Below are positions 20,078 to 31,007 of a stretch of 64,000 nucleotides of DNA, one piece after another. The stretch is from an uncultured beta proteobacterium (GTDB taxonomy: Bacteria > Pseudomonadota > Gammaproteobacteria > Burkholderiales > SG8-39): assembly GCA_903859155.1 (NCBI GenBank), contig CAIOLO010000032.1:124001-188000 (forward strand), given 5' to 3'. The stretch's first letter is position 1, and each line of letters opens with the position of its first letter. The notes below the pieces were generated by a model that had not been told where the DNA came from, made no database searches, and worked only from the letters and a program-made list of their open reading frames with translations. The position numbers and the translations under genes were made by a program.

Positions 20078-21583
20078 GTGGAATTTAGCATAAAAATATC
20101 CCCCCCCGAAAAAGCCAAGACTTCTTGCCTGGTAGCGGGGGTTTTTCAATCCGGAAGTCTCTCCAACGCCGCTGCCAGCATTGACCATGCATCGAAAGGT
20201 TTCGTGCAGGCAATAATTCGGTCGGGAGATATGCAGGGAAATGCCGGCTCCAGCCGATTCCTTTATCACGTTCCCGGAATCAAGGCGGAAAGGGTTCTCC
20301 TCGTCGGCCTTGGAAAAAAGGAGCACTTTGGAGCGAAGGAATATTGCGACGCGGTCCGATGCGCGGTTACGGCCATCAGTGGAACCGGCACCCGGGATGC
20401 ATGGATGACGCTTGCCGAATTGGAGGTAATTGAACGCGACCCAGAGTGGAAGGCACGCCATCTGGTACTAGCTTCCTCAGAGGTTCTTTATCGCTTCGAG
20501 AAAATGAAGAGTTCCAAAGCAGCACGCAATTTGCTGTCAACATTGACTCTCGGATTTCCCGTCCCGGCGGGGAAAGCCGCGTTTGAAAGCGGCATCGCGT
20601 CTGGGCAGGCAATCGCCGCAGGCATGAATCTCGCCAGGGATCTCGGCAATCTGCCCGGCAACGTTTGTACTCCGAGCTATCTGGCAAAAACCGCCGAAGA
20701 ACTTGGCAAGGTACACGGGCTTGCGGTCGAAATACTCGATCGCAGGGAGATGGAACGATTGAAGATGGGCGCGCTGCTATCTGTCGCAAATGGTTCCAGG
20801 CAGCCGCCGAAATTCATTGTTCTGCGACATGATGGGGCACAAAAAAAAGAACCTCCTGTCGTGCTGATCGGGAAAGGCATCACCTTCGACACCGGGGGCA
20901 TTTCCATCAAACCCGCCGGTGAAATGGACGAAATGAAGTTCGATATGTGCGGCGGTGCCGCGGTACTCGGAACAATGCGAGCAATTGCCGAAATGAAATT
21001 GCGGCTAAATGTCATCGGGTTAGTGCCCACGACGGAAAACATGCCCGGGGGGGGGGCGACGAAGCCCGGTGATATTGTGACAAGCATGTCCGGTCAGACA
21101 ATCGAGATTCTGAACACCGATGCGGAGGGTCGGCTGATCCTTTGTGACGCATTGACCTATGCGGAACGCTTTAAACCCAGCGCCGTTGTCGACGTTGCAA
21201 CGTTGACGGGCGCCTGCATTATCGCGCTTGGACATGTCTGCGCAGGCCTGTTTTCAAACTCTGACAAACTGGCGCATGAAATAATTGCGGCAGGTGAAAG
21301 CAGCTGGGATCGCGCATGGCGACTTCCACTTTGGGACGACTATCAAGAGCAGCTAAAAAGCAATTTCGCGGATTTCGCCAACATCGGCGGCAGACCCGCC
21401 GGCAGTGTCACGGCGGCGTGCTTTCTATCCAAATTCGCCAAAAACTTCAACTGGGCGCATCTGGACATTGCAGGGGTTGCTTGGCGCTCCGGCAAGGAGA
21501 AAGGCGCCACTGGACGGCCCATTACACTATTGACCAATTATCTAATTGAAAAGGCGAAGGGAAATGTCCGTCGGGGAGTATAA
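20078..21583 (+). CDS. pepA: Leucyl aminopeptidase (M17)
   Basis: Cytosolic hexameric zinc/manganese aminopeptidase removing N-terminal residues from peptides. The 501 residues contain an N-terminal macro-like domain and the M17 catalytic domain with GKGITFDTGGIS, the metal/active-site loop ending NTDAEGRLIL, and the bicarbonate-site region. GTG start. Some PepA proteins also bind DNA; nothing here tests that. Followed at 52 bases by holC. Confidence 0.95.
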   Translation: MEFSIKISPPEKAKTSCLVAGVFQSGSLSNAAASIDHASKGFVQAIIRSGDMQGNAGSSRFLYHVPGIKAERVLLVGLGKKEHFGAKEYCDAVRCAVTAISGTGTRDAWMTLAELEVIERDPEWKARHLVLASSEVLYRFEKMKSSKAARNLLSTLTLGFPVPAGKAAFESGIASGQAIAAGMNLARDLGNLPGNVCTPSYLAKTAEELGKVHGLAVEILDRREMERLKMGALLSVANGSRQPPKFIVLRHDGAQKKEPPVVLIGKGITFDTGGISIKPAGEMDEMKFDMCGGAAVLGTMRAIAEMKLRLNVIGLVPTTENMPGGGATKPGDIVTSMSGQTIEILNTDAEGRLILCDALTYAERFKPSAVVDVATLTGACIIALGHVCAGLFSNSDKLAHEIIAAGESSWDRAWRLPLWDDYQEQLKSNFADFANIGGRPAGSVTAACFLSKFAKNFNWAHLDIAGVAWRSGKEKGATGRPITLLTNYLIEKAKGNVRRGV

Positions 21584-21634
21584 AATCGGACCAACCATAA
21601 GTCCGCTGTCTTTCAGGCTCATTCTTGTACGGCA

Positions 21635-22057
21635 ATGACGAGAATTGATTTTTACACCACTGACAAATCCCGGCTGCAACTTGCATGCAAGCTGGTAGGC
21701 AAAGCATTTGCCCAGAAATTGAAAGTCACAATATTTGCGCCTGAAGACGCCATGGCGCGGGGCATGGACAGGCTCCTCTGGACGGATCAGGCGACTGCTT
21801 TTATGCCCCACTGCTTTGCCACTGACCAATTGGCCACTGAGACACCGGTATTGATCGCAACCACCCTGGATAACAGTGGGCCGGATGACCTGCTGCTAAA
21901 TCTTGCAGATACATGCCCGACTGCCTTTGGCCGTTACCAAAGGCTCATCGAAATTGTCAGCGTTGAAGACCAAAATCAAGATGCAGCCCGTATTCGATGG
22001 CGGCACTACAAGGAACGTGGCTATGAGATCAACCACGTCAACCTGAAAAAAGCCTGA
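21635..22057 (+). CDS. holC: DNA polymerase III chi subunit
   Basis: Chi links the clamp loader to single-strand-binding protein during replication. It has 140 residues starting TRIDFYTTDKSRLQLACKL, with the FMPHC segment, PVLIATTLDNSGPDDLLLNL and the final RWRHYKERGYEI characteristic of HolC. The pepA-holC-valS order is conserved in proteobacteria. Confidence 0.92.
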   Translation: MTRIDFYTTDKSRLQLACKLVGKAFAQKLKVTIFAPEDAMARGMDRLLWTDQATAFMPHCFATDQLATETPVLIATTLDNSGPDDLLLNLADTCPTAFGRYQRLIEIVSVEDQNQDAARIRWRHYKERGYEINHVNLKKA

Positions 22058-22062
22058 TTATT

Positions 22063-22482
22063 GTGAGCGACGCACGCGATCTGATCGACAAAACCGATGC
22101 ATTGCTAAGCCGATACCGCGGGAATTCCAGATTCGGTCTGGAGAGCGATTTTCCGGTATTGACCGAAGTTTATCCGCAACGAGAGGTTTCGGAATCACCA
22201 TCTGGAATTGCCGTCAGCGGAAACACCGGTATCAGCGAAGGTCCGACCGGGGCGCTTCCGGAATCACCCGATTTTCGTGTAGATCTGCTTGTGGCAGAAA
22301 TATTGCGCCAACTCGCACCGCACATTGATGAGGTACTCGGAGAGCCATTGAAGGAGCGCCTCGAGGAGCACCTTCGCAATGCGCTTCCTGCCTTGACTGA
22401 ACAGGTCCGGATTGACATCAAAAACCTGGTCAGGGTTGCGGTGTCGCAAGCGGTCATTGGCGCAGGCTCCAAAAAGGATTAG
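22063..22482 (+). CDS. Conserved hypothetical protein between holC and valS
   Basis: A 139-residue soluble protein beginning with GTG six bases after the holC stop. The N-terminal third is polar with [14 protein letters not shown], the middle is low-complexity Ser/Gly/Pro, and the C-terminal 60 residues are an amphipathic helical segment ([18 protein letters not shown]...). No catalytic motif. The position suggests co-transcription with holC and valS; function unknown. Confidence 0.7.
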   Translation: MSDARDLIDKTDALLSRYRGNSRFGLESDFPVLTEVYPQREVSESPSGIAVSGNTGISEGPTGALPESPDFRVDLLVAEILRQLAPHIDEVLGEPLKERLEEHLRNALPALTEQVRIDIKNLVRVAVSQAVIGAGSKKD

Positions 22483-22547
22483 GCGACTCTTCGCTTGCTC
22501 TACTTCAGTTTCCCATCCAACACCGCAACATAAGCCGGAAATCCCGC

Positions 22548-25346
22548 TTGTCTGACATGAATATGGAAAAAAGCTTCAACCCCAAGGCCATTGAATCGTA
22601 TTGGTACCCCGAGTGGGAGCGACGTGGGTATTTCACGCCTGAAAGTTCCGGCACATCTCCAAGTTATTGCATTCAACTTCCTCCCCCGAATGTAACTGGC
22701 ACGCTGCATATGGGGCATGCCTTTCAACAATCCTTGATGGATGCGCTGATTCGATACCACCGCATGCGCGGTTACGACACCAACTGGGTGGTTGGCACCG
22801 ATCATGCCGGAATTGCCACCCAAATAGTTGTAGAGAGGAATCTCGAGGCAGAAGGAAAATCACGTCAGACACTGGGCCGTGAAGTTTTCATAGACAAAGT
22901 CTGGGAATGGAAGAAACAGTCGGGTGCGACGATCACCAGGCAGATGCGGCGCCTTGGGACCTCCTGCAATTGGCATTATGCCGACGCAGACCAGCAGGCG
23001 GCCGGCTACTTCACTATGGACCACCGCATGTCCAGCGCGGTGGTTGAAGTGTTTGTTCGCCTGCACGAGCAGGGTCTCATTTACCGTGGAACCCGTCTGG
23101 TCAATTGGGACCCCAAGCTTCGCTCTGCAGTATCGGACCTGGAGGTGGACAGCGAAGAGGAAGATGGCAAGATCTGGGAGATCCGATATCCTCTCGACGA
23201 TGGAAAAGGATCGCTGGTAGTTGCAACGACAAGACCCGAAACGCTGTTTGGCGACGTCGCTGTCGCGATCAACCCCACGGATGAAAGATATTCGGAATAT
23301 GCCGGGCGCAAAGTGGTTCTGCCCATTTCGAATCGCCTGATACCGGTGATCGAGGACGGATACGTAGATCCGAAGTTCGGAACAGGCTGCGTAAAAATAA
23401 CGCCGGCACATGATTTTGAGGATTTTAAGGTTGGCCAGCGCCATCGCTTTGAGAGCATCAACATCCTCAATCTTGACGCAAGCCTGAACGACAACGTTCC
23501 ACAACAATACCGTGGTCTGGATCGCTTTGAGGCGCGCAAGCGTGTCTTGGCAGAATTGCGGACGCTCGAACTTCTGGTTTCGGAAAAACCATATAGATTA
23601 CGAGTGCCGCGTTCGGGACGAACCGGAGAGATCGTAGAACCCATGCTCACGGATCAATGGTTCATGAGCATGAAAGGTCTGGCTGAACCCGCTCTTAAAG
23701 CGGTTGCAGACGGAAAAGTAATGTTTTACCCTGACCATTGGACTGCCGTGTACAACCAGTGGCTGGGCAATATCCAGGATTGGTGTATTTCCCGGCAGTT
23801 ATGGTGGGGACACCAGATACCCGCTTGGTATGGGGACGCGGGACAGATTTTCGTAGCCCGCAACGAAGAGGATGCGCGGAAAAAGGCAAGTGACAGCGGC
23901 TACCACGGTCCGCTAGATCGAGATAACGACGTACTCGACACCTGGTTTTCCTCCGCGCTTGTTCCTTTTACTTCGCTGGGGTGGCCCAATCAGGTCTCGG
24001 ACCTTCAAAGATACCTTCCCTCTTCCGTGCTTGTTACCGGTTTCGACATCATTTTCTTCTGGGTTGCCAGAATGATAATGATGACATTGCATTTCACGAA
24101 CGAAGTTCCGTTTCGGCATGTGTACATTAATGCCCTGATACGCGATGCCGAAGGGCAAAAGATGTCGAAATCCAAGGGAAATACAATTGATCCCCTTGAC
24201 CTCATTGACGGAATATCTCTTGAAGACCTTGTAGCAAAGTCAACTGTAGGCCTTATGCGAGGGGAACAAAGCGGAAAGGTAGAAAAATACCTCAGGAAAA
24301 ACTATCCAAAAGGAATTCCCGCTTTTGGCGCAGATGCACTGCGATTTACGTTTGCGTCACAGGCAACATTCGCGCGTACCTTGAATTTCGACCTGAATCG
24401 CTGCGAGGGATATCGCAATTTTTGCAATAAATTATGGAACGCAGCGCGTTTTGTCGTTATGAATACTGACGGACAGGACTGCGGGACAGACGAATCCCTA
24501 GAGTGCGAATATTCTTTTTCCGATCGGTGGATCGTCAGTTTATTGCAGCGCACGGAGGGCGATGTCTCCAGAGGATTTTTGGAATATCGTTTCGACAATG
24601 TCTCAAACGCGATCTACAAGTTTGTCTGGGATGAGTACTGCGACTGGTACCTTGAACTGGCGAAAGTGCAGATGCAGACCGGTAATGCGGCGGCACAGCG
24701 CGCGACCAGGAAAACTCTGATTCGCGTTCTTGAAACGGTACTTCGAATGGCTCACCCCCTGATACCATTTATCACTGAGGAGTTGTGGCAAACCATCGCA
24801 CCATTGGCCGGGAAATCCGGGGATAGCATCATGCGGGAGCGTTATCCTGAGCCAGACCTTTCCCGAATCGACGCCTTCGCGGAAAATGAAATGCAACTAT
24901 TGAAGGAATTGGTAACAGCCTGCCGTAACCTGCGCGGCGAGATGGGCGTCTCCCCAGCCACCGCCGTTCCGTTGATTGCCACCGGGCAGGAGCAACGGCT
25001 GCAATCGGCATTCCCTTACGTGAAAGCTCTTGCAAAAATATCGGAACTCCTGGTGGTATCGCAATTGCCAGATGCAAATGCGCCCGTAGCAATTTGCGGG
25101 GAATCCCATCTGATGCTTAAGATTGAAGTGGACATCGCGGCGGAGCGGGAACGCTTATCCAAGGAAATTGCGCGAATCGAACTGGAAATTACACGCGCAA
25201 AATCCAAGCTGTCGAGTTCCGCTTTTGTCGAACGCGCCCCAAGCGCGGTAGTGTCCCAAGAGCGGGAGCGGCTGGCAAAATTCACCGGCATTATTGAGGA
25301 TTTGAGACCTCAACTTGAAAAATTAAGACCTCGGGACAACAATTAG
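22548..25346 (+). CDS. valS: Valyl-tRNA synthetase
   Basis: Class I synthetase charging tRNA-Val, with editing of threonine. The 932 residues show the HIGH motif as HMGHA after PPPNVTGTL, the CP1 editing domain, the KMSKS motif ([14 protein letters not shown]), an anticodon-binding domain and a C-terminal coiled coil (about 870-930). I take the TTG at 22548 because CCGGAA sits at Shine-Dalgarno distance; an ATG at 22557 is the alternative and changes only three residues. Confidence 0.95.
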   Translation: MSDMNMEKSFNPKAIESYWYPEWERRGYFTPESSGTSPSYCIQLPPPNVTGTLHMGHAFQQSLMDALIRYHRMRGYDTNWVVGTDHAGIATQIVVERNLEAEGKSRQTLGREVFIDKVWEWKKQSGATITRQMRRLGTSCNWHYADADQQAAGYFTMDHRMSSAVVEVFVRLHEQGLIYRGTRLVNWDPKLRSAVSDLEVDSEEEDGKIWEIRYPLDDGKGSLVVATTRPETLFGDVAVAINPTDERYSEYAGRKVVLPISNRLIPVIEDGYVDPKFGTGCVKITPAHDFEDFKVGQRHRFESINILNLDASLNDNVPQQYRGLDRFEARKRVLAELRTLELLVSEKPYRLRVPRSGRTGEIVEPMLTDQWFMSMKGLAEPALKAVADGKVMFYPDHWTAVYNQWLGNIQDWCISRQLWWGHQIPAWYGDAGQIFVARNEEDARKKASDSGYHGPLDRDNDVLDTWFSSALVPFTSLGWPNQVSDLQRYLPSSVLVTGFDIIFFWVARMIMMTLHFTNEVPFRHVYINALIRDAEGQKMSKSKGNTIDPLDLIDGISLEDLVAKSTVGLMRGEQSGKVEKYLRKNYPKGIPAFGADALRFTFASQATFARTLNFDLNRCEGYRNFCNKLWNAARFVVMNTDGQDCGTDESLECEYSFSDRWIVSLLQRTEGDVSRGFLEYRFDNVSNAIYKFVWDEYCDWYLELAKVQMQTGNAAAQRATRKTLIRVLETVLRMAHPLIPFITEELWQTIAPLAGKSGDSIMRERYPEPDLSRIDAFAENEMQLLKELVTACRNLRGEMGVSPATAVPLIATGQEQRLQSAFPYVKALAKISELLVVSQLPDANAPVAICGESHLMLKIEVDIAAERERLSKEIARIELEITRAKSKLSSSAFVERAPSAVVSQERERLAKFTGIIEDLRPQLEKLRPRDNN

Positions 25347-25393
25347 AATTCAATCGTGAAGGGAAACACTTTGCCTTCAGCAGAAAACGGCCG

Positions 25394-25421
25394 CCCGGTA
25401 ACCGGGACAGTCATTTTTTTT
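25394..25421 (+). terminator. Terminator shared by convergent valS and tusA
   Basis: A 6-bp G/C stem (25394-25399 with 25401-25406) is followed on the + strand by eight T residues (25414-25421), which also encode the two final Lys codons of the opposing gene. On the reverse strand the same stem is followed by TTTT. Likely bidirectional, although the + T-tract starts seven bases after the stem and the loop is very small. Confidence 0.45.
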
Positions 25422-25641
25422 GCATGAAAAATGTATGAACACTTTCTTCTTCAATATGAAAAAGCAAGGTGTTGCCGGTCTGCTTCGCAAATGCCTGAAA
25501 ATCCTTGACGGAACCCGGGTCCGTCGCAAGTATCCTTAAGATTTGGCCGCTAGACATGCCCGTCAAAGCCTTCTTTGTCCGCAATATGGGCAATGGACAA
25601 TTCAGGCCTCTCGCATCCAAATCCCTGTCAAATTCGGTCAT
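25411..25641 (-). CDS. TusA-family sulfurtransferase
   Basis: Small cytosolic sulfur-carrier protein of the TusA/SirA family. Seventy-six residues from the ATG at 25641 (MTEFDRDLDARGLNCPLP); an upstream frame start adds four residues. The CPxP motif (NCPLPILRTKKAL) with the active cysteine at about residue 15 is intact. Whether it serves tRNA thiolation, molybdenum cofactor synthesis or sulfur oxidation is not decided by its neighbours. Confidence 0.88.
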   Translation of the reverse strand: MTEFDRDLDARGLNCPLPILRTKKALTGMSSGQILRILATDPGSVKDFQAFAKQTGNTLLFHIEEESVHTFFMQKK

Positions 25642-25830
25642 GTGCCAAACCATTCAATAATCTAGAGAGGACTATACCAAAGTCGATAGAAGAACGGCAG
25701 TTTGCTCCAATCAGTGGTTTGCCCCCAGGAGAACAATCCGAACCATATTTCTGGCCAACGAATTTGCAAGTGACTTTTTCGAGTCCCCAAAGATATGTTG
25801 ACGACATTTTTTAAACAAGAGAATAGCGCA

Positions 25831-26799
25831 ATGGACTCAGGAGGATCTGACGGACGCTGGCTGGCTTTTGTCACCAATTTGCCAACCGATGACCCGGCTT
25901 CACGCATGCTGGTTTTGCGCACCTTGGAATCTCTGGGATCCGCCGTCCTTCGCGAAGGGGTATTCCTGCTGCCCGATAACCACGGCACTCGTCAAAGTCT
26001 GACTCGCCTGGCAGAACACGTCGCGAGATTGAATGGCACGGCGCACTTACTTCATATAGCAGCGCGGGATAGCACACAGAACCTTCAGTTTCTGAGCATG
26101 TTTGACCGTACCCAACAGTATCTGGAGTTGATCAAAAGCATTGAAAGCCTGCGCTCGGGATTCGGCATTTCAGATCCAGGTTCCATTTCTCGCGTCCTTG
26201 CAAAACAACATCGCAATTTCGATACGATAAGCGCCCTGGATTTCTTCCCGACGCCGGTAAGGAAACAGACAATTGACGCGCTGAAAGCAACCGAGCAGGA
26301 AATCCGCAATTTGATGGTTCCCGACGGCCAGGAACAAGTGAACGCCCCTAACCCATTCGCGACCTTCCAAGGACGGACATGGGCGACTCGAATCCCCATG
26401 TGGACAGACCGTCTCGCATCAGCCTGGCTGATCCATCGTTTCGTTGATCCCGAGGCCACCTTCCTTTGGCTGGAGAAATCCCAGGAATGCCCCTCAACTG
26501 CGATTGGGTACGGATACGAAGGGGCTTCATTTTCGAACTCCAGATCCCGGGTAACTTTCGAAAGCTTGCTGGGATCTTTTGGACTGCAGGACAACACAGC
26601 GCTCTTGAAGGTGGCTGCAATCATCCGCAATCTTGATGGAATCGGTCCGGCGGTTTCCGAGGCGGCAGGCGTGGAAACATTGCTGGAGGGCGCACGACGT
26701 CGAAGTAACAATGACGACGACCTCTTGTCAGAATGCGAGAAGACCTTTGACCTGCTGTTTCAGGCGTATTCCGATCTCGAATCAAAACAACCAAGGTAA
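25831..26799 (+). CDS. chrB: ChrB-like chromate resistance regulator
   Basis: Two-domain ChrB-type protein: an N-terminal domain beginning WLAFVTNLPTDDPASRM and the C-terminal ChrB domain with TRIPMWTDRLASAWLIHRF, followed by an Asp/Glu-rich end. In chromate-resistance operons ChrB senses chromate and represses chrA. I use the ATG at 25831 (322 residues), which matches the family start and has GAGA upstream; an ATG at 25795 would add 12 residues. No chrA transporter is in the window, so a chromate role is uncertain. Confidence 0.8.
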   Translation: MDSGGSDGRWLAFVTNLPTDDPASRMLVLRTLESLGSAVLREGVFLLPDNHGTRQSLTRLAEHVARLNGTAHLLHIAARDSTQNLQFLSMFDRTQQYLELIKSIESLRSGFGISDPGSISRVLAKQHRNFDTISALDFFPTPVRKQTIDALKATEQEIRNLMVPDGQEQVNAPNPFATFQGRTWATRIPMWTDRLASAWLIHRFVDPEATFLWLEKSQECPSTAIGYGYEGASFSNSRSRVTFESLLGSFGLQDNTALLKVAAIIRNLDGIGPAVSEAAGVETLLEGARRRSNNDDDLLSECEKTFDLLFQAYSDLESKQPR

Positions 26800-28233
26800 C
26801 TATCTGGGTGGTGCTTGACTGGCCAATTCGAGTCGCATTTCCCGCAAACGCGCTTCTATGACGGACAATTGGTAGAAATTACCCGCCCCGCTCTTCTGGG
26901 CCAGTTGGAGCTGATCGATTGCCGCCGGTATGGTCCCCATCAGATAATATTGTTCGGCAAGCGCCTGGTGCAGAAACAACTGCTGCCCCGTTGCTGCAAA
27001 AGATTTTGCACGCATTGAATACAGGCGTCCATCTTTTCGGAGCTCCTTGAGCAACACCTCGGTTTCAGACAACGCTTGTGCGTGTTCCGAAGCATCCTGC
27101 AGCAACTGTATCAGTGCATACCTCAGGGGCTGATAATTTGGGAAAAGTGCTAACCCATTTCGTAAGCTTGTGAGCGCCGCAGCAGTCTGGTTCCTCTCTG
27201 TTTGCAGACGCGCCTGAAGCAGATCGATCATGGGATGTTGGGGAGCCAACAGTCTCAGATTTCCCAGCTCTTTCTCAGCAGCCACGAAATTCTTGTCGCG
27301 TATCAGGGCAGCAGTGAGAAAATATCTTGCGCCGGCCTCAGATGTGTACCGCCTTTGCCGCAGCTGCTCTGTGGCTGTTGCTACAGCATCTCTGGAATCA
27401 CCCAAACCAGCCCGCAGTTTTGCCCTGATCAGATTAAACTCGAAACTATCCGGTACCTGTTTATAGGCCAAGGATTGCGCACGATTCTGCATGTCAGCCA
27501 TTCGTTCCCCCGAGATTGGATGGGTACGAAGGTACGCTGGCGCGTTATTTTCGTACAACCGTCCGGCTTTCTGCAGCCGTTCGAAGAATGCAGCCATGGC
27601 GTGCACGTCAAAACCAGCATCATTTAGCAGTTGAAATCCTACCCGATCGGCTTCTCTTTCAAAATCCCTGGAATAATTAAGCTGTGCTTGAATAGCCCCG
27701 GCGCTTGCCGTTACGAGCGTCAACTGGGCAAGGTCAGGACTTGTACGTGCCGCTATCAAGGCGACTACCATGGCGGCGACACTGGCGACACTGGCGTCGC
27801 TTTGCTTTCCAATCATTCGCGCAATGTGATGCTGTGTTACGTGAGACACTTCGTGCGCCAGAACGCCGGCGACTTCGGACTCGCTTTGCGCCGCAAGCAA
27901 TAAACCGGTATGCACACCGATATAACCTCCCGGCATTGCAAACGCATTAATGGTGTTTTCCTGAAGAACAAAGAATTCGAATCCCTGGCCCCGGTCAGGA
28001 CTCGCGGCCACAAGCTTTCCGCCAAGATCATTTACGTATTTGATAATTTCAGGATCGTCGACAAAACTGACATCGCGATACCTAAAATCCCGATATGCTT
28101 CCTCGCCTATGCGCTTTTCCATAGGTGCCGACAAAAACGCTCCCGCAGCGTCGCCCAGTTCAGGCAAACCCTGCCCGAGCGCTGCAGGAATCAGCGCAAA
28201 GACCGCCAATAAAAGACAATGTCTGATCCTCAT
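26800..28233 (-). CDS. BepA-like M48 metalloprotease with TPR repeats
   Basis: Periplasmic zinc protease of the BepA/YfgC type that helps quality control of outer-membrane proteins such as LptD. The ATG at 28233 (MRIRHCLLLAVFALIPAALG) provides a signal peptide and 477 residues; a longer frame to 28383 is unlikely. HEVSH (residues 127-131) is the M48 zinc motif, with a downstream FEREAD ligand segment. The C-terminal half (about 270-470) has TPR-like helices. Divergent from moaC. Confidence 0.9.
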   Translation of the reverse strand: MRIRHCLLLAVFALIPAALGQGLPELGDAAGAFLSAPMEKRIGEEAYRDFRYRDVSFVDDPEIIKYVNDLGGKLVAASPDRGQGFEFFVLQENTINAFAMPGGYIGVHTGLLLAAQSESEVAGVLAHEVSHVTQHHIARMIGKQSDASVASVAAMVVALIAARTSPDLAQLTLVTASAGAIQAQLNYSRDFEREADRVGFQLLNDAGFDVHAMAAFFERLQKAGRLYENNAPAYLRTHPISGERMADMQNRAQSLAYKQVPDSFEFNLIRAKLRAGLGDSRDAVATATEQLRQRRYTSEAGARYFLTAALIRDKNFVAAEKELGNLRLLAPQHPMIDLLQARLQTERNQTAAALTSLRNGLALFPNYQPLRYALIQLLQDASEHAQALSETEVLLKELRKDGRLYSMRAKSFAATGQQLFLHQALAEQYYLMGTIPAAIDQLQLAQKSGAGNFYQLSVIEARLREMRLELASQAPPR

Positions 28234-28345
28234 GAACTTATGATAGCGGTAAGTAATAATTAGTTCCCGTGAAACATGCACTTGTAAAGGCCAGTAGAGG
28301 TCCTTTGCGAACCACCAATCTCCATTTTCAATAATTCGACCGAAT

Positions 28346-28891
28346 ATGCGACAAAAAAAACCCACGAATAGTTCACATCGCAATGTTACGAAAAAATCAG
28401 ATCAGATCCTGACTCACTTTGATGCGTCCGGAGCCGCCCATATGGTGGACGTTTCCGAAAAAGCCGAGACCCATCGAATCGCAGTTGCGACCGGTGAAAT
28501 CCGGATGAGATCCACGACACTCGAGCTAATTATTGCCGGAAAAGCAAAAAAAGGCGATGTATTGGGGGTCGCCCGGATTGCTGCAATTCAGGGAGCGAAA
28601 CGAACCTGCGATCTGATCCCCTTGGCCCATCCTATCGCGCTAACTCGCGTTGCCGCGGAATTCGATATTGACAGGGAGGCTTCAAAAATACACCTGAGCG
28701 TAACCGCCGAAACACACGGCAGGACCGGTGTCGAAATGGAGGCTCTGTCAGGTGTCGCCACAGGCCTGTTGACCATCTATGACATGTGCAAGGCAGTCGA
28801 TCGGGCAATGTTGATTACCGGAATTCATCTCGTCGAGAAATCCGGCGGGAAATCCGGATATTTCAATTGGTCGCGCCGGAGTCGCAGCTGA
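28346..28891 (+). CDS. moaC: Cyclic pyranopterin monophosphate synthase MoaC
   Basis: Acts after MoaA to form cyclic pyranopterin monophosphate in molybdenum cofactor synthesis, which the formate dehydrogenase in this window would need. The conserved core runs from [18 protein letters not shown] to the end, with [19 protein letters not shown], the [11 protein letters not shown] motif and YDMCKAVD. At 181 residues the N-terminus is about 20 residues longer than usual, so a start near codon 20 is possible. Confidence 0.94.
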   Translation: MRQKKPTNSSHRNVTKKSDQILTHFDASGAAHMVDVSEKAETHRIAVATGEIRMRSTTLELIIAGKAKKGDVLGVARIAAIQGAKRTCDLIPLAHPIALTRVAAEFDIDREASKIHLSVTAETHGRTGVEMEALSGVATGLLTIYDMCKAVDRAMLITGIHLVEKSGGKSGYFNWSRRSRS

Positions 28892-28963
28892 GATACCAGA
28901 CCTCCAAGGTTTAGTACCTTCCCGGCACCATCTCAGCACGCATTTCGATGACGCCCCACCCGA

Positions 28964-30793
28964 CTAGAGTTTCGACAGATATTCGTCGAACACGCGTGAG
29001 TCAAGATGGATGTCGCAATCGGCCAGCCTCGGATTCGACTCATACACCGGCTCGCACCGCATAAAATTGAATTCCTGACCGAGAGCAAGGGAGGGCCCGG
29101 CGTACCGTACGGCTTGCAATTCATCGGCGGTCAGCAGCACTATCTTCGCGTGTGCAGGAGCCATGAAGACGTTTGCCATGGCAGCACCCTCGGTGCCAAC
29201 GATAATTTCAGCAGACTGGAACATCTGGAACATATCCTGGATGTCGACCGAATTGGCGGGAATCAATTGAAAACCGTGACGCGCAAGAATCGGTGCGATT
29301 TCATGGAAGTGTGCAAGCCTCCTGGTCGACATTTCCTGTCTTGTCACAAAAATGCGCGATGGGGTGCCCAAACCGGGCAATAAACTTTTTCTAAGTCCGC
29401 GCCGCAAGTGTTCAAGAGCAAATGGAGCAACAAAATTCGCTGGGGCCGACAACGACGCCACGAATAATTCATCGCATTGCGCCATCGAATCCTCGGCAAC
29501 ATGTATCAAGCGTGATTCCTCATACCCAAGGAGGGCCAGCAGTTCGTTCTGCCAATGCGTAAGGCCCGCTGGGACCAGAAGGGGAAGATCCTTGCAAATC
29601 GGCCTTTGTTGGTATGCCCATAGCCTCGTTACACACTCGAAAATCCAATCGAAGAAATTATCTGCCGCCCCTAGATATGCACAAGAAATGCTCACATTTA
29701 GCTGGCGATCAGGAACCCTCATTAGCATTCGTCCGTCATCTGCATTTTTGACTATGTGGGGACTCGTAAATGGCCGATGTAGCGGACGTGTCATCACCCC
29801 TTCGATGCAAACCTTTTTGTCCCGGGAAAACAGCAATTGATCCCCGGGTAACACGCCGCATTTGCGCAATCCGGCAACAAAAACATCGGGTGTTTCTGGC
29901 TCGGCATTGTCCGGCCTCAGATCGCCCGCCGGAATGGTAGTGGCGGATCGGACCCTGTGGCGCTGCTGTTTTGCCACACGCACCAATTCGACCTTCTGGT
30001 CCTGGCACCAGACATCAAATCGAAAACTCCTTCCGCGATCCGCAAGCACTTTGACCCCGCCGCGCTCAACGCCTTCTAGTTCGAACGCCACCTGAAGGTG
30101 TGAGAGCGCGCTATCTTCGTGACCCAACTCAAAGGCCGCGCATGCCGCTGCCAGTCGCAGATTGACATCCGCTGGACTCCCGGCAACTCCCCGCTCGAAC
30201 TCCCGGAAAGCGTCCGGAATTCTGCCTTGTGTCAGCAGGAGGCGCCCGAGAAGCAAACTTGCCTCAATATGTTTCGGCTGTATCGAAACCGCGCTGCGAA
30301 AGCATTCTTCTGCCGAAGAAAATTCACCGTTTTCCTGATAAATCTGAGCGAGATAAAAATAGGCCTGAAAAGACTGTTTCGTCAAAAGCAGGACATTCTT
30401 GAAATACGTCACGGCCCTTGCATGCTCTCCTGCCGACCATAGGGTCAGGGCCAGATTCAGGTGCGCATCATGGCGGTTCGGATCCACCCTTAACGCATTT
30501 CGCAAGCTTTCTTCGGCCGCGGGCAGGTTTCCAGTGGCGCGATAGGCCTGGCCACAGGTTACGTAAGCAACAGCGTCGTCAGGATTGATGGCCAATGCCC
30601 TTTTGACCATATCGATTGCCGCCTCGCTCCTGCCACGCAACTGGGCGATGACTCCGCAAAGCGTCAGCGCCGGTGACAATTGCGCGTCGTGGCGCAGGAT
30701 TTCCCTGAGCAATTCCTCCGCCTGATCCAGCTCCCCCCGGCTCAGAAGTTCATTTGCTTCTGCAAGCTTGCCAACCGCTTTCGTTGAGCGCAT
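28964..30793 (-). CDS. TPR protein fused to GT61-type glycosyltransferase
   Basis: A 609-residue predicted cytosolic protein. Residues 1 to about 230 are tandem TPR repeats (six or so, for example AVAYVTCGQAYRATGNLPAAE). The rest resembles DUF563/GT61 glycosyltransferases: a central NFFDWIFECVTRLW segment and a C-terminal RIFVTRQ, SAEIIVGTEGAAMANVFMAP region. It is divergent from the aminotransferase genes and part of a glycan-related locus. Acceptor and sugar donor are unknown; fusion to TPRs suggests a protein acceptor or scaffolding (inference). Confidence 0.75.
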   Translation of the reverse strand: MRSTKAVGKLAEANELLSRGELDQAEELLREILRHDAQLSPALTLCGVIAQLRGRSEAAIDMVKRALAINPDDAVAYVTCGQAYRATGNLPAAEESLRNALRVDPNRHDAHLNLALTLWSAGEHARAVTYFKNVLLLTKQSFQAYFYLAQIYQENGEFSSAEECFRSAVSIQPKHIEASLLLGRLLLTQGRIPDAFREFERGVAGSPADVNLRLAAACAAFELGHEDSALSHLQVAFELEGVERGGVKVLADRGRSFRFDVWCQDQKVELVRVAKQQRHRVRSATTIPAGDLRPDNAEPETPDVFVAGLRKCGVLPGDQLLFSRDKKVCIEGVMTRPLHRPFTSPHIVKNADDGRMLMRVPDRQLNVSISCAYLGAADNFFDWIFECVTRLWAYQQRPICKDLPLLVPAGLTHWQNELLALLGYEESRLIHVAEDSMAQCDELFVASLSAPANFVAPFALEHLRRGLRKSLLPGLGTPSRIFVTRQEMSTRRLAHFHEIAPILARHGFQLIPANSVDIQDMFQMFQSAEIIVGTEGAAMANVFMAPAHAKIVLLTADELQAVRYAGPSLALGQEFNFMRCEPVYESNPRLADCDIHLDSRVFDEYLSKL

Positions 30794-31007
30794 ACGCCCT
30801 CTATATTTTCCAGATCCAACACTCTAATTTCGGTACTGGCCGGATTCCTTGGAAGGAACAATCACGACGAAATTTTGAAAATATCCGTTGCATTTTACTT
30901 GCCGCAGCATTCAATACCGTGACTTTCGCAATGCTCATACGGCAATTCCCGTTAGAATTCCCTTGATTGATGGCCGCACGGCGGCCCCACACATACAGGG
31001 TATTGCA

